A stretch of 64,000 nucleotides of DNA from CAIQJJ01 sp049325275 (GTDB lineage: Bacteria > Chloroflexota > Anaerolineae > Anaerolineales > UBA4823), in assembly GCA_049325275.1 (NCBI GenBank), contig JBMOLU010000075.1, positions 1-64,000 of the forward strand, written 5' to 3'. The notes under the pieces are model-generated. The model was not told the DNA's origin and did no database searches. It was given only the letters and a program-made list of their open reading frames with translations. This document shows positions 40,993 to 48,287 of the stretch, in pieces. The position numbers and the translations under genes are program-made. Position 1 is the stretch's first letter; the number at the start of each line of letters is the position of its first letter.

Positions 40993-42261
40993 CTACTTGC
41001 GGGTGTTTGGCAGCGGTAGAATGGCCAGAGTGCTCAATAGAAAACATATACCTGCCAGGCCGTAAAGCGCCAGGTAACCGGCGCTGGACGAAGAGAACCA
41101 CGTGTTGATGGGATCGATCAGCAGGGCGCCGAGCAGGCGCGCCCCACCGGAGCCAAGGCAGGTGGCGATATTGGCGATGCCGAGGTAGCGCGCCGCCTCT
41201 TCACGCGGGACGATGTCGGTGGCCAACGCCCAGGATGCCGACAGGAAGGCGCCGATGCCCATGCCGATGATGGCGGCGCCCAGGATGATCAGGTTTTTGT
41301 CACGTACGAAGAACAGGGTAAAGATGCCGGCAAACGCCACCAGCCCGCTGGCCAACATGACCGGTTTGCGCCCGTAGCGGTCCGAAAACCAACCGGCCAA
41401 CAGCGCCAGGAGTACCAGGGCCGTTCCGAGGATGATTTTCATCGAGCCGTAAAAGCTTTGCGCCTCGGCCTGGCCCATCTGTATCACGTCCACCAGGTAG
41501 TTGATCAAAAAGGCGTTGAGGGCGATGAACGCTCCCCAAAACAGGACCCGGTTGGCGAACCACCAAGCAAAGAGCGGGTACCGGCGGAAGTCAACCGAGT
41601 AAGCATGCCTTAGGGCCGCGCCGATTGGGCGTTTGGCGGCAGGTGACGGATTTCCGGGTTGTTCGCGTGCCCAGGCGGCCGTGACACTCACGATGACGAT
41701 TAAGATCGTTACCGTGACGGTGCTGATCACGAAGACGGCGTTTTGTCCCCACTGGGCAATGCCTTGCTCTCCCAAGATCATCCCGGCAGCAGCCCCGCCG
41801 CCTACCAGGGCGATGATATCCAGGCTGGCCTTCAAACTTGCTGCGGCGCCATGTTGGGATGCAGGCACCAGGTCAGGGATCAGCGCTTGCCATGGCCCCT
41901 GCATGAAATTGGCGGCAAACTGGACGAAGACGATCCCGGTCACGAGCAGCCATAAGTTTGGCGCGGCCGCCATCAGAAACAAGGCGGCCGCGAGCAGCAC
42001 TACGCCGCCAATGATGAACGGCAAACGGCGTCCCAACCGGGTATGTGCCCGGTCCGAAAACACACCGACTACCGGTTGCACCAGCATGGCAACCAGCAGG
42101 CCCAGGAACCCCAGAAACCCCAGCGCCGTATTGGGCAGGTTGGGAGCCAGTTGGTGCACTTTGTAGGTCATCAGGGGTGGGTCCTGGACATTGGATAAAA
42201 AGGTCAGGCCGAAGCTGAGCAGGCTGATAACGAGCAGGCGCGGCAGAGGCAGCTTTTTCAT
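40993..42261 (-). CDS. MFS transporter, SLC45/GPH-like sugar transporter
   Basis: A 422-residue protein with about twelve hydrophobic helices. Motif VGVFSDRAHTRLGRRLPFI after helix 2 resembles the sucrose/SLC45 branch. The second half repeats GWFSDRYGRKPVM. It should import a sugar or other small solute by proton or sodium cotransport. It starts 5 bases after cysH and 48 bases before the cyclase gene, in an operon with TIM-barrel enzymes. The substrate cannot be told. Confidence 0.85.
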   Translation of the reverse strand: MKKLPLPRLLVISLLSFGLTFLSNVQDPPLMTYKVHQLAPNLPNTALGFLGFLGLLVAMLVQPVVGVFSDRAHTRLGRRLPFIIGGVVLLAAALFLMAAAPNLWLLVTGIVFVQFAANFMQGPWQALIPDLVPASQHGAAASLKASLDIIALVGGGAAAGMILGEQGIAQWGQNAVFVISTVTVTILIVIVSVTAAWAREQPGNPSPAAKRPIGAALRHAYSVDFRRYPLFAWWFANRVLFWGAFIALNAFLINYLVDVIQMGQAEAQSFYGSMKIILGTALVLLALLAGWFSDRYGRKPVMLASGLVAFAGIFTLFFVRDKNLIILGAAIIGMGIGAFLSASWALATDIVPREEAARYLGIANIATCLGSGGARLLGALLIDPINTWFSSSSAGYLALYGLAGICFLLSTLAILPLPNTRK

Positions 42262-42266
42262 GGCTT

Positions 42267-43067
42267 CTACGGTATGTTCTTCGCTGTTTTCTCAGCCATA
42301 CTGTCGGTGTTCTCACCCGGCTGGTGTTTGTTCGCTTGGATCAGGAAACTCAGGCGCGCCTGCACCAGGTTTTTTTGGAACAACGTTGTGTGCAGACCGC
42401 ACTCCGTTTTACCGCGTCCAATCCAGCGACCGGCGCGTTCATCCTGGTTGGCCTGGATGGGCGCCGTGCAGGGTGCGCAGCCGATACTGCGGTAGCCTTT
42501 GGCAAAGAGCGGATGTTGTGGAAGCTTGTGAACCTCCATGTACTCTTGAATGTCTTTCCCGCTCCAGTTGAGCAGTGGGTTGATTTTTACCAGGCCATCT
42601 TTTTGAAGCTCCAAAATCTGTGCGTGGGCACGGTCGCGGGTTTGATCGCGGCGGATGCCGCTGATCCAGCCGTGCAGGCCGTGCATGGCTTTCTGCATGG
42701 GCTGCACTTTGTTGATGTAGCAGCATAGATCGGGATCTTCACGCGGCAGGCTGCGCCCGTACTGGCGCGAGAATACGTCCCAACGTGCGTCGCGGCGCAG
42801 ATCGATCACGTTGAGCTGCCATTCATAGGCCATTTGCTCGCGAAAGAGCAGCGTATCCCAAAAGTGGAAGCCGGTGTCCAGAAAGAAGATGCGAATTTCT
42901 GGCCGGATTCGTACGATCATGTGCAGTAGCGGTATGCTCTGGGTTTGAAAGGATGAACTGAGCGCGATATCCGGCCAGAACTGATCGATGGCCCAGCGGA
43001 GAATGTCTTGTGGCGGGCGGGTCTCAAAGGCTTGCGAGAGGCGCTTGAGTTCATTGGCTGATAGCAT
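42267..43067 (-). CDS. cysH: APS/PAPS reductase (4Fe-4S type CysH)
   Basis: A 266-residue adenosine 5'-phosphosulfate reductase. The substrate P-loop is SSSFQTQS, and four Cys ligands for the iron-sulfur cluster are visible: Cys115 and Cys116 (LCCYINK) and Cys197 and Cys200 (GCAPC), with the catalytic Cys223 in ECGLH. The 4Fe-4S type uses APS; this is expected when no PAPS-specific loop is seen. The start overlaps the preceding TIM-barrel gene by 17 bases. No ATP sulfurylase or sulfite reductase gene is nearby. It is not certain that it serves assimilation here. Confidence 0.9.
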   Translation of the reverse strand: MLSANELKRLSQAFETRPPQDILRWAIDQFWPDIALSSSFQTQSIPLLHMIVRIRPEIRIFFLDTGFHFWDTLLFREQMAYEWQLNVIDLRRDARWDVFSRQYGRSLPREDPDLCCYINKVQPMQKAMHGLHGWISGIRRDQTRDRAHAQILELQKDGLVKINPLLNWSGKDIQEYMEVHKLPQHPLFAKGYRSIGCAPCTAPIQANQDERAGRWIGRGKTECGLHTTLFQKNLVQARLSFLIQANKHQPGENTDSMAEKTAKNIP

Positions 43068-43926
43068 GTACCACCTTCAGCGATTCGACCGCTTCCGTAA
43101 CGTTTAACTCAAAAATCAAAGGCCCGCCGAACTGAGCGCTTTCCAAACGGCCGAGCAGGCGCTTCAGGTCCAGGTCTCCTTTTCCCAGGGGCTTGTGATC
43201 CTCCCCGTAGCCGCGTTGGCCGGGCGGCATCCGGCGGCTGTCGTGCAGGTGAACCTCCGCCAGGCGCGGCAGGCACCTTTCTACCACGTCGAAGAAGTCG
43301 AACCACCCGGGAAAGCCGGCCAGCACGTGGCCGGTATCCAGGCAGATCGAAAGGTCCAACTCTTCGGCCAGGGCCAGCGTCAAGTCGAGCGGAAATTCTA
43401 TCGTCTCGACCGCCAGTTTACGGCTGGCGATGCCGGTTTCAGCCAGCAGTGTTTGGATGCTCTCCCGGGCGCCGCTTTGGAATTGCCTCAGGAGCGCCGC
43501 ACGGACCGCTTCGGGAAACTTTTTGTTCGTAAATTCGGCGGCCAGCGCCCCGGTAGCATGCAGGACATAGTTTTCGGGTTCGAGAGGTTGTGTGGCCCGG
43601 ATGATGTCGGCCATGGCAGCCACAGAGCCATGCCGCACCGGTGTTAGCGGTGTCGACGGTTCTACCGACCACAGCGGCAGGTGAACGGTGTACCCGACCC
43701 CCTGGCTTTTGAGCGCCTTCAAGCTGCTTACCGTCTCCGGGCTGTATGCCGTGGGTGCAAACATTCCCAGGTCACCGCCCAATTCGATCGGGTTGAAGCC
43801 CTGGCCGTAGAGGCCTTTGACAAGCCCGGCATAGTCGAGCCGAGCCAAATGCGGCAGGATCGCTTCAGCGGGGGTGCCGGGTGGAATGATCGAGTCGATC
43901 TGCATCGACATGATCCCGTAACGCAT
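43051..43926 (-). CDS. Xylose-isomerase-like TIM-barrel protein
   Basis: A 291-residue protein of the AP-endonuclease-2/xylose-isomerase-like barrel family: FNPIELGGDLGMF, AVETIEFPLDL (metal Glu), ICLDTGHVLAG (metal Asp/His), and LAEVHLHDSRR with the last metal site. Some relatives are cobamide-remodelling phosphodiesterases (CbiR); I cannot decide between that and a sugar isomerase. The start at 43926 follows GGAGT by 4 bases; the 17-residue extension of the longest frame is not used. It overlaps cysH by 17 bases. Confidence 0.8.
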   Translation of the reverse strand: MRYGIMSMQIDSIIPPGTPAEAILPHLARLDYAGLVKGLYGQGFNPIELGGDLGMFAPTAYSPETVSSLKALKSQGVGYTVHLPLWSVEPSTPLTPVRHGSVAAMADIIRATQPLEPENYVLHATGALAAEFTNKKFPEAVRAALLRQFQSGARESIQTLLAETGIASRKLAVETIEFPLDLTLALAEELDLSICLDTGHVLAGFPGWFDFFDVVERCLPRLAEVHLHDSRRMPPGQRGYGEDHKPLGKGDLDLKRLLGRLESAQFGGPLIFELNVTEAVESLKVVHAISQ

Positions 43927-43936
43927 GAGTACTCCT

Positions 43937-44770
43937 TTAGATGGCCAGGCTTTCCTGTGCGGCAACCTGGCGCACATAAGCGGCGGCCTGTGTATAGTCC
44001 TCGGCAGCAGGCAGGTGCTCGAGCATGATCGGCAGATCGGGGTCGAGTTTACCGGCCGCGTGTAGGAAGGTGCGGTAGTCGAGCCTGCCCAATCCTGGCC
44101 GGACCTCGTCGAGGTGGGTGGTCAAGTGATCGCGCAGGAGGATATCTTTGGCGTGACATGATTTGATGTAGCGGCCGAGTTTTTGGAAGCATTCCCGCAG
44201 AAAAGCGGCGTTGGCAAAGTAGCGCTGTGGGCTGGCGATCATGTTGACCGGGTCCAGGTGAACGGCAAAGGCGGGCCGGTCGATGGCCTGTATCAGTCGC
44301 AGGTAATTGTCCGGCGAATCGGGATACATCCAGGGCATCGGTTCGAGGGTGTAAAACGTGCGCCGGGGCCGGACGGCGTCGATGATTTCGCGCACCGAAA
44401 CAACGATTCTCTCGAAGGTTTCTTCCGTCAGGTCGAGTTCCGACGGGCCATCCCATTTTGCGCCGCGTGACCCGGCGATGTTGACGCAGCAGCGTGCGCC
44501 GATGCGCTCCGCCAGGTCGAGGCAGGCCTTGCATTTTTCGATGGCTGCATTACGTTCCCCGGCTTCGGCGGCAAGCGGGTTGTTCCACACGCCGACTTCG
44601 GCAATAACGATGTCGGCGTCTCGTGCGGCTTTGGCATAGGCGCGTACGCTGGCTTCGTCGGCTTCGATGCCGACCGGAGCGTAGGCGGCGCGATACCCGG
44701 CGGCTTGCAGGGACTCGATCCAGCATTGTGGGCCGCTGTTGGGGGTATTGATGGGGCCTCCGAGGCGCAT
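43937..44770 (-). CDS. Sugar phosphate isomerase/epimerase family protein
   Basis: A 277-residue TIM-barrel protein with IVIAEVGVWNNPLA, FYTLEPMPWMYPDS, FAVHLDPVNMIASP, and IKSCHAKDI. The motifs are those of sugar phosphate isomerases (AP-endonuclease-2 clan). The start at 44770 (AAGGAT 8 bases upstream) was chosen; the 83-residue extension of the longest frame reads over the upstream terminator and is rejected. It heads the five-gene operon, 10 bases from the second TIM-barrel gene. Confidence 0.85.
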   Translation of the reverse strand: MRLGGPINTPNSGPQCWIESLQAAGYRAAYAPVGIEADEASVRAYAKAARDADIVIAEVGVWNNPLAAEAGERNAAIEKCKACLDLAERIGARCCVNIAGSRGAKWDGPSELDLTEETFERIVVSVREIIDAVRPRRTFYTLEPMPWMYPDSPDNYLRLIQAIDRPAFAVHLDPVNMIASPQRYFANAAFLRECFQKLGRYIKSCHAKDILLRDHLTTHLDEVRPGLGRLDYRTFLHAAGKLDPDLPIMLEHLPAAEDYTQAAAYVRQVAAQESLAI

Positions 44771-44805
44771 GGAATTTATCCTTAATGGGAAAACGTGTGG
44801 AAGCA

Positions 44806-44856
44806 AACAAAAAAGATCAAGAAAACACCCCCATTTTACCGGTTTTCTTGATCTTT
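44806..44856 (-). terminator. Intrinsic terminator after the nitroreductase gene
   Basis: AAAGATCAAGAAAAC (44812-44826) pairs with GTTTTCTTGATCTTT (44842-44856) over 15 bases, with a T-run on the minus strand. It separates the oxidoreductase operon from the sugar-enzyme operon. Confidence 0.88.
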
Positions 44857-44867
44857 CGCCTGGGCTG

Positions 44868-45380
44868 TTACCAGTGTTCGTAGCGTACCAGTTCTTGTAA
44901 CGGTCGGCGCGTTTTCGGCGGCAGCGTATCTGCCGGGTAGCCAAGCGGTGTGAGTGCTGCCGGTTCGACACCCGGCGGCAGTTGGAAGACTTCACGCGCG
45001 GCTTGCGGATCGAAGGCACCTACCCAGCACGTGCCCAGGCCGAGATCGGCCGCGGCCAGGATGATGTGCGTCATGACGATAGCACTGTCCATCGCAGCGG
45101 CGTTAAGCGCGTCGTGGCTGCGCACCCAGGCCTGGCTTTTTAAAGCGCAGACGCACAGCACCAGTGGGGCCTGGATGAACCATTCGCGGTGATAGACGCG
45201 CTGTAAAGCCTCTTCTTTGCCGGCCACGTGTGCGGCGATGATCTGAAAGGGCTGCCGGTTTGCCGCTGTCGGCGCCAGGCGGGCCGCCTCGAGGACTTGA
45301 TGGAGCTTTTGCGTTTCGACCGGGGTAGACTGGTAGGCGCGCACGCTGTAACGTTTGTTGAGAAGCTCGAAAAATTCCAT
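44868..45380 (-). CDS. Nitroreductase family protein
   Basis: A 170-residue FMN-dependent nitroreductase-fold protein: RYSVRAYQ, APTAANRQPF and GTCWVGAF motifs. It is shorter than typical nitroreductases and forms a dimer in relatives. It follows the 2-oxoacid oxidoreductase genes by 57 bases and lies before a terminator, so it may use reduced cofactor from that operon. Physiological substrate unknown. Confidence 0.88.
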   Translation of the reverse strand: MEFFELLNKRYSVRAYQSTPVETQKLHQVLEAARLAPTAANRQPFQIIAAHVAGKEEALQRVYHREWFIQAPLVLCVCALKSQAWVRSHDALNAAAMDSAIVMTHIILAAADLGLGTCWVGAFDPQAAREVFQLPPGVEPAALTPLGYPADTLPPKTRRPLQELVRYEHW

Positions 45381-45437
45381 ATCGCGATCCTGTTTTTTAT
45401 GTCGTGGAAAGCTTTCTGCCGGAGAGACGGGTCTTCG

Positions 45438-45980
45438 CTATTCACCGCGTGCAAAGGCTGCCCCGCGACGCAGCGCCTCGATATTGGAAGGGAGCAGCTT
45501 GCGGTGGCGTTCGGGGAGATGGTGGTCGAGGGCGGCTTCGACCGTTTCGAGTGGGAGCACGGGCAGCACTTGCAGCAGCGCCCCAAGCATGATCATGTTC
45601 GTCAGGCGCTGGTTGCCGAGCGCTTCGGCCATTTCATTGGCCGGGAGCAGCACGCCGCGAACGTCGCTACGTTCGATGCCGCGGTTGACCAGCGAAGCAT
45701 TGACGACGAGCACGCCGTCTTTGGCCAGGCGCGGTTCGTACTTGTCCATGGAGGGCAGGTTCATGGCGACGGCTGCCTTGGGGTTGAGGCTGAGCGGCGA
45801 ACCGATTTCTTCATCAGCAACGATGACCTGGCAGTTGGCCGTGCCGCCGCGCATTTCGGGGCCGTAGGATGGCATCCAGGTGACGGCTTTACCGGCGTCC
45901 ATCCCGGCAAAAGCCAGGATCTGCCCGGCAAAGAGCACGCCCTGGCCGCCGAAACCAGAAAAGATAACTTCGGTTTGCAT
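45438..45980 (-). CDS. 2-oxoacid:ferredoxin oxidoreductase, gamma subunit (KorC/VorC-like)
   Basis: A 180-residue subunit beginning MQTEVIFSGFGGQGVLFAGQILAFA; the GFGGQG motif and NCQVIVADEEIGSP are typical of gamma subunits. AGGAGG precedes the start. It completes the alpha-beta-gamma-delta set. In other bacteria this enzyme oxidatively decarboxylates branched-chain or 2-oxoglutarate acids with CoA and ferredoxin. Confidence 0.92.
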   Translation of the reverse strand: MQTEVIFSGFGGQGVLFAGQILAFAGMDAGKAVTWMPSYGPEMRGGTANCQVIVADEEIGSPLSLNPKAAVAMNLPSMDKYEPRLAKDGVLVVNASLVNRGIERSDVRGVLLPANEMAEALGNQRLTNMIMLGALLQVLPVLPLETVEAALDHHLPERHRKLLPSNIEALRRGAAFARGE

Positions 45981-45989
45981 GAGCGCCTC

Positions 45990-46787
45990 CTAAGCTTTCG
46001 CTGCGGCCAGTTCGGCGCAGACCTTGAAATCTTCGAGTGGATAGTAAGGGACCATCTTGTCCTGCACCCACTGCAAGGCATCCAACGGGCCGAGGCCCCA
46101 GTTCGTCGGGCAGGAGGAGAGCAGTTCGACCATCGAAAAGCCAAGCCCGCGTACCTGTACGTCGAAGGCCGTGCGGATGGCTTTCTTCGCCATGCGCACG
46201 TTCTTGGGATCGTGCAGGCTGCGGCGTACGACATAGCTCGTGCCGTCTACCTTGGCGATGATCTCGGCCATGCGCAAGGGCAGGCCGGCCACCTCCACGT
46301 CGCGGCCGTTTGGGGACGAACTGGTTTTCTGGCCGGGAAGACTGGTCGGAGCCATTTGCCCGCCGGTCATGCCAAAGATGGCGTTGTTGATGAAGACTAC
46401 GCTGATGTTTTCGCCTCGGGCGGCGGCGTGCATGATCTCGGCCATACCGATCGAGGCCAGGTCGCCGTCACCCTGGTAGGTGAAAACGAAGCGATCGGGC
46501 AGCACGCGTTTGATGCCGGTGGCCATGGCCGGGGCGCGCCCATGTGGGGCTTCGACGAAGTCACAGTTGAAATAATTGTAAGCGAAGACCGAACAACCGA
46601 CAGGCGCAACGCCGATCGTGCGTTCACGCAGCCCCATTTCGTCGAGCACTTCGGCGATCAGGCGGTGAGCGATACCGTGCGTACAGCCGGGGCAGTAGTG
46701 TGTGGAAACGTCGGTCAACGATTCCGGGCGGCTGTAAACGACCTGTGCATTTTCGGGGATCCTGGTTTGAGATATTGTTGTATCCAT
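45990..46787 (-). CDS. 2-oxoacid:ferredoxin oxidoreductase, beta subunit (TPP-binding)
   Basis: A 265-residue TPP-binding subunit: CPGCTHGIAHRL near residue 32, VGCSVFA, GRAPAMATGIKR, YQGDGDLASIGMAEI (the GDGD TPP/Mg motif) and NNAIFGMTGGQMAPTSLPG. The ATG at 46787, with AGGAG 7 bases before it, was preferred to an 18-codon longer start. It sits between the alpha and gamma subunit genes. Confidence 0.93.
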   Translation of the reverse strand: MDTTISQTRIPENAQVVYSRPESLTDVSTHYCPGCTHGIAHRLIAEVLDEMGLRERTIGVAPVGCSVFAYNYFNCDFVEAPHGRAPAMATGIKRVLPDRFVFTYQGDGDLASIGMAEIMHAAARGENISVVFINNAIFGMTGGQMAPTSLPGQKTSSSPNGRDVEVAGLPLRMAEIIAKVDGTSYVVRRSLHDPKNVRMAKKAIRTAFDVQVRGLGFSMVELLSSCPTNWGLGPLDALQWVQDKMVPYYPLEDFKVCAELAAAKA

Positions 46788-46798
46788 GGCTGTCTCCT

Positions 46799-47929
46799 CT
46801 AAACGCGTCCGATGTGGCCGGCTTGCATGCGGCGCATCCATTTGACGCGCGGATCGTCGATGGTCGAGAGCGCTTCGGGTTCGCGTGCGATGCGGTGAAT
46901 CTCGGCCAGGATTTCATCCGGGAAGGGCACGGTCCCGCCCATGCGGCCGTAGAACTCGATCGGGCAGATGCCTTTCATCGCCATGCTGACGTCTTGTAAC
47001 ATCATGCCGGAATTCATCTCGACCACCAGGAAGGCCTGAGCGTTTTTGGCCAGATCGATCAACTGTCTGGAAGGAAAAGGATTGAGCGTGATCGGCCGCA
47101 GCAGCCCTACGCGGATGCCCTTGGCCCGGGCGGCGCGCACAGCCGAGAGCGCTACGCGCCCTGCCGTGCCGAAACCGACGATGATGAATTCCGCATCGTC
47201 GAGGTAGTACTCACGATAGCGCAGTTCCTTGTCTTCGATTTCATACTTGCGCGCCAACAGGCGCAAGTTGACGACTTCTTCGTCTTCCGGCTGAAGGTAG
47301 ATGGAGGACAGGATGCGCGGCGCTCGCCCGATGGCGCCTGTCGTGGCCCAGTCGGGGCGAGCCTTCTGCAGGGGGCGCATTGCAGGCAGTTCGGCCGGTT
47401 CCATCATTTGCCCAATGCTGCCGTCGGCCATGACGATCACGATCGAGCGGTAACGCTCGGCCAGGTCGAAGGAGAGGACGGTCAGGTCGATGGCTTCTTG
47501 CACGCTGGCCGGCGCCAGGACGATGGGGAAGTAATCGCCATGCCCGCCGCCGTGGACGATCTGGTTGTAGTCGCCCTGGGACGGGGCGATATTGCCCAGG
47601 CCGGGGCCGCCGCGTACGATGTCGATCAGCACCATCGGCAGCTCTGTTCCGGCGATGTACGACATGCCTTCCAGCATCAGGCTGACGCCGGGGCTGGACG
47701 ACGAGCTCATCACGCGGGCCCCCGTGCAGGCCGCGCCGTAGACCATGTTGATGGCGGCCACTTCGCTCTCTGCCTGGACGAAGGCGCGCCCCAGTTCGGG
47801 CATGCGCCTGGACATCCATTCCAGGATTTCGGTTTGGGGCGTGATCGGGTAGCCGAAGTACGCGTCCAGTCCGGCGCGTACGGCCGCCTCGGCCATGGCG
47901 TAGTTTCCTTCGAGCAATTCGCGTGTCAT
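46799..47929 (-). CDS. 2-oxoacid:ferredoxin oxidoreductase, alpha subunit (VorB/KorA-like)
   Basis: A 376-residue subunit with YFGYPITPQTEILEW, AINMVYGAACTGARVMSSSSSPG-type region and RGGPGLGNIAPSQGDY. The sequence most resembles VorB of 2-oxoisovalerate or KorA of 2-oxoglutarate oxidoreductases; the exact substrate is not settled. It overlaps the delta gene by 4 bases and is followed by the beta gene after 11 bases. Mostly Ala/Gly-rich soluble enzyme, as usual. Confidence 0.93.
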   Translation of the reverse strand: MTRELLEGNYAMAEAAVRAGLDAYFGYPITPQTEILEWMSRRMPELGRAFVQAESEVAAINMVYGAACTGARVMSSSSSPGVSLMLEGMSYIAGTELPMVLIDIVRGGPGLGNIAPSQGDYNQIVHGGGHGDYFPIVLAPASVQEAIDLTVLSFDLAERYRSIVIVMADGSIGQMMEPAELPAMRPLQKARPDWATTGAIGRAPRILSSIYLQPEDEEVVNLRLLARKYEIEDKELRYREYYLDDAEFIIVGFGTAGRVALSAVRAARAKGIRVGLLRPITLNPFPSRQLIDLAKNAQAFLVVEMNSGMMLQDVSMAMKGICPIEFYGRMGGTVPFPDEILAEIHRIAREPEALSTIDDPRVKWMRRMQAGHIGRV

Positions 47930-48189
47930 GCGCCCTCCTGTTCGCCTGCCGCTTTGGCTGTCTTTTTTGTGGCCGTTTCTCGGTAAACGGTCAGAGCGGC
48001 TTCAGGGCAAACAACAGCGCAGATGGCACATCCTGTGCAGCCATCTGCGCTTAAGATTACTGGGTGGTATCCCTTCGGGGTCAGGTGCTCGCTGTCCAGC
48101 ATCAACACATGCTGCGGGCAGGCGCTCACACACAACTCGCACCCTTTACAGTACAGTTCGTGAACTTCGATCCATCCCTTTACGGGCAT
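47926..48189 (-). CDS. 2-oxoacid:ferredoxin oxidoreductase, delta subunit (2[4Fe-4S] ferredoxin)
   Basis: An 87-residue ferredoxin with two 4Fe-4S motifs: CKGCELCVSACP and CTGCAICAVVCP. It transfers electrons from the TPP-enzyme to ferredoxin. It is the first gene of the operon (order delta-alpha-beta-gamma-nitroreductase), and overlaps the alpha subunit gene by 4 bases. A C-terminal Lys/Ala-rich tail of about 20 residues follows the second cluster. Confidence 0.93.
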   Translation of the reverse strand: MPVKGWIEVHELYCKGCELCVSACPQHVLMLDSEHLTPKGYHPVILSADGCTGCAICAVVCPEAALTVYRETATKKTAKAAGEQEGA

Positions 48190-48213
48190 TCGTACCTCCT
48201 GAATAAGGTTGAT

Positions 48214-48238
48214 GGCGACAGGCGCTGGGCCTGTCGCC
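48214..48238 (-). terminator. Stem-loop between the histidine kinase and the ferredoxin-delta gene
   Basis: GGCGACAGGC pairs with GCCTGTCGCC over 10 bases with a 5-base loop. The minus-strand tail is only weakly T-rich. It lies upstream of the histidine kinase 3' end region and the start of the oxidoreductase operon, so it may separate nothing strong; it is probably a partial terminator or a leader hairpin for neither gene in particular. Confidence 0.4.
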
Positions 48239-48287
48239 GCGTATCTTGATTATCCTTGTCGGACAATCCGCAGCCAAGTGCCAAGTG

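Noticed and set aside
45228..46802. A 524-codon plus-strand frame opposite the oxidoreductase operon
   Set aside because: Shadow of kor-type genes; low-complexity His/Gly/Arg-rich translation with no motifs.
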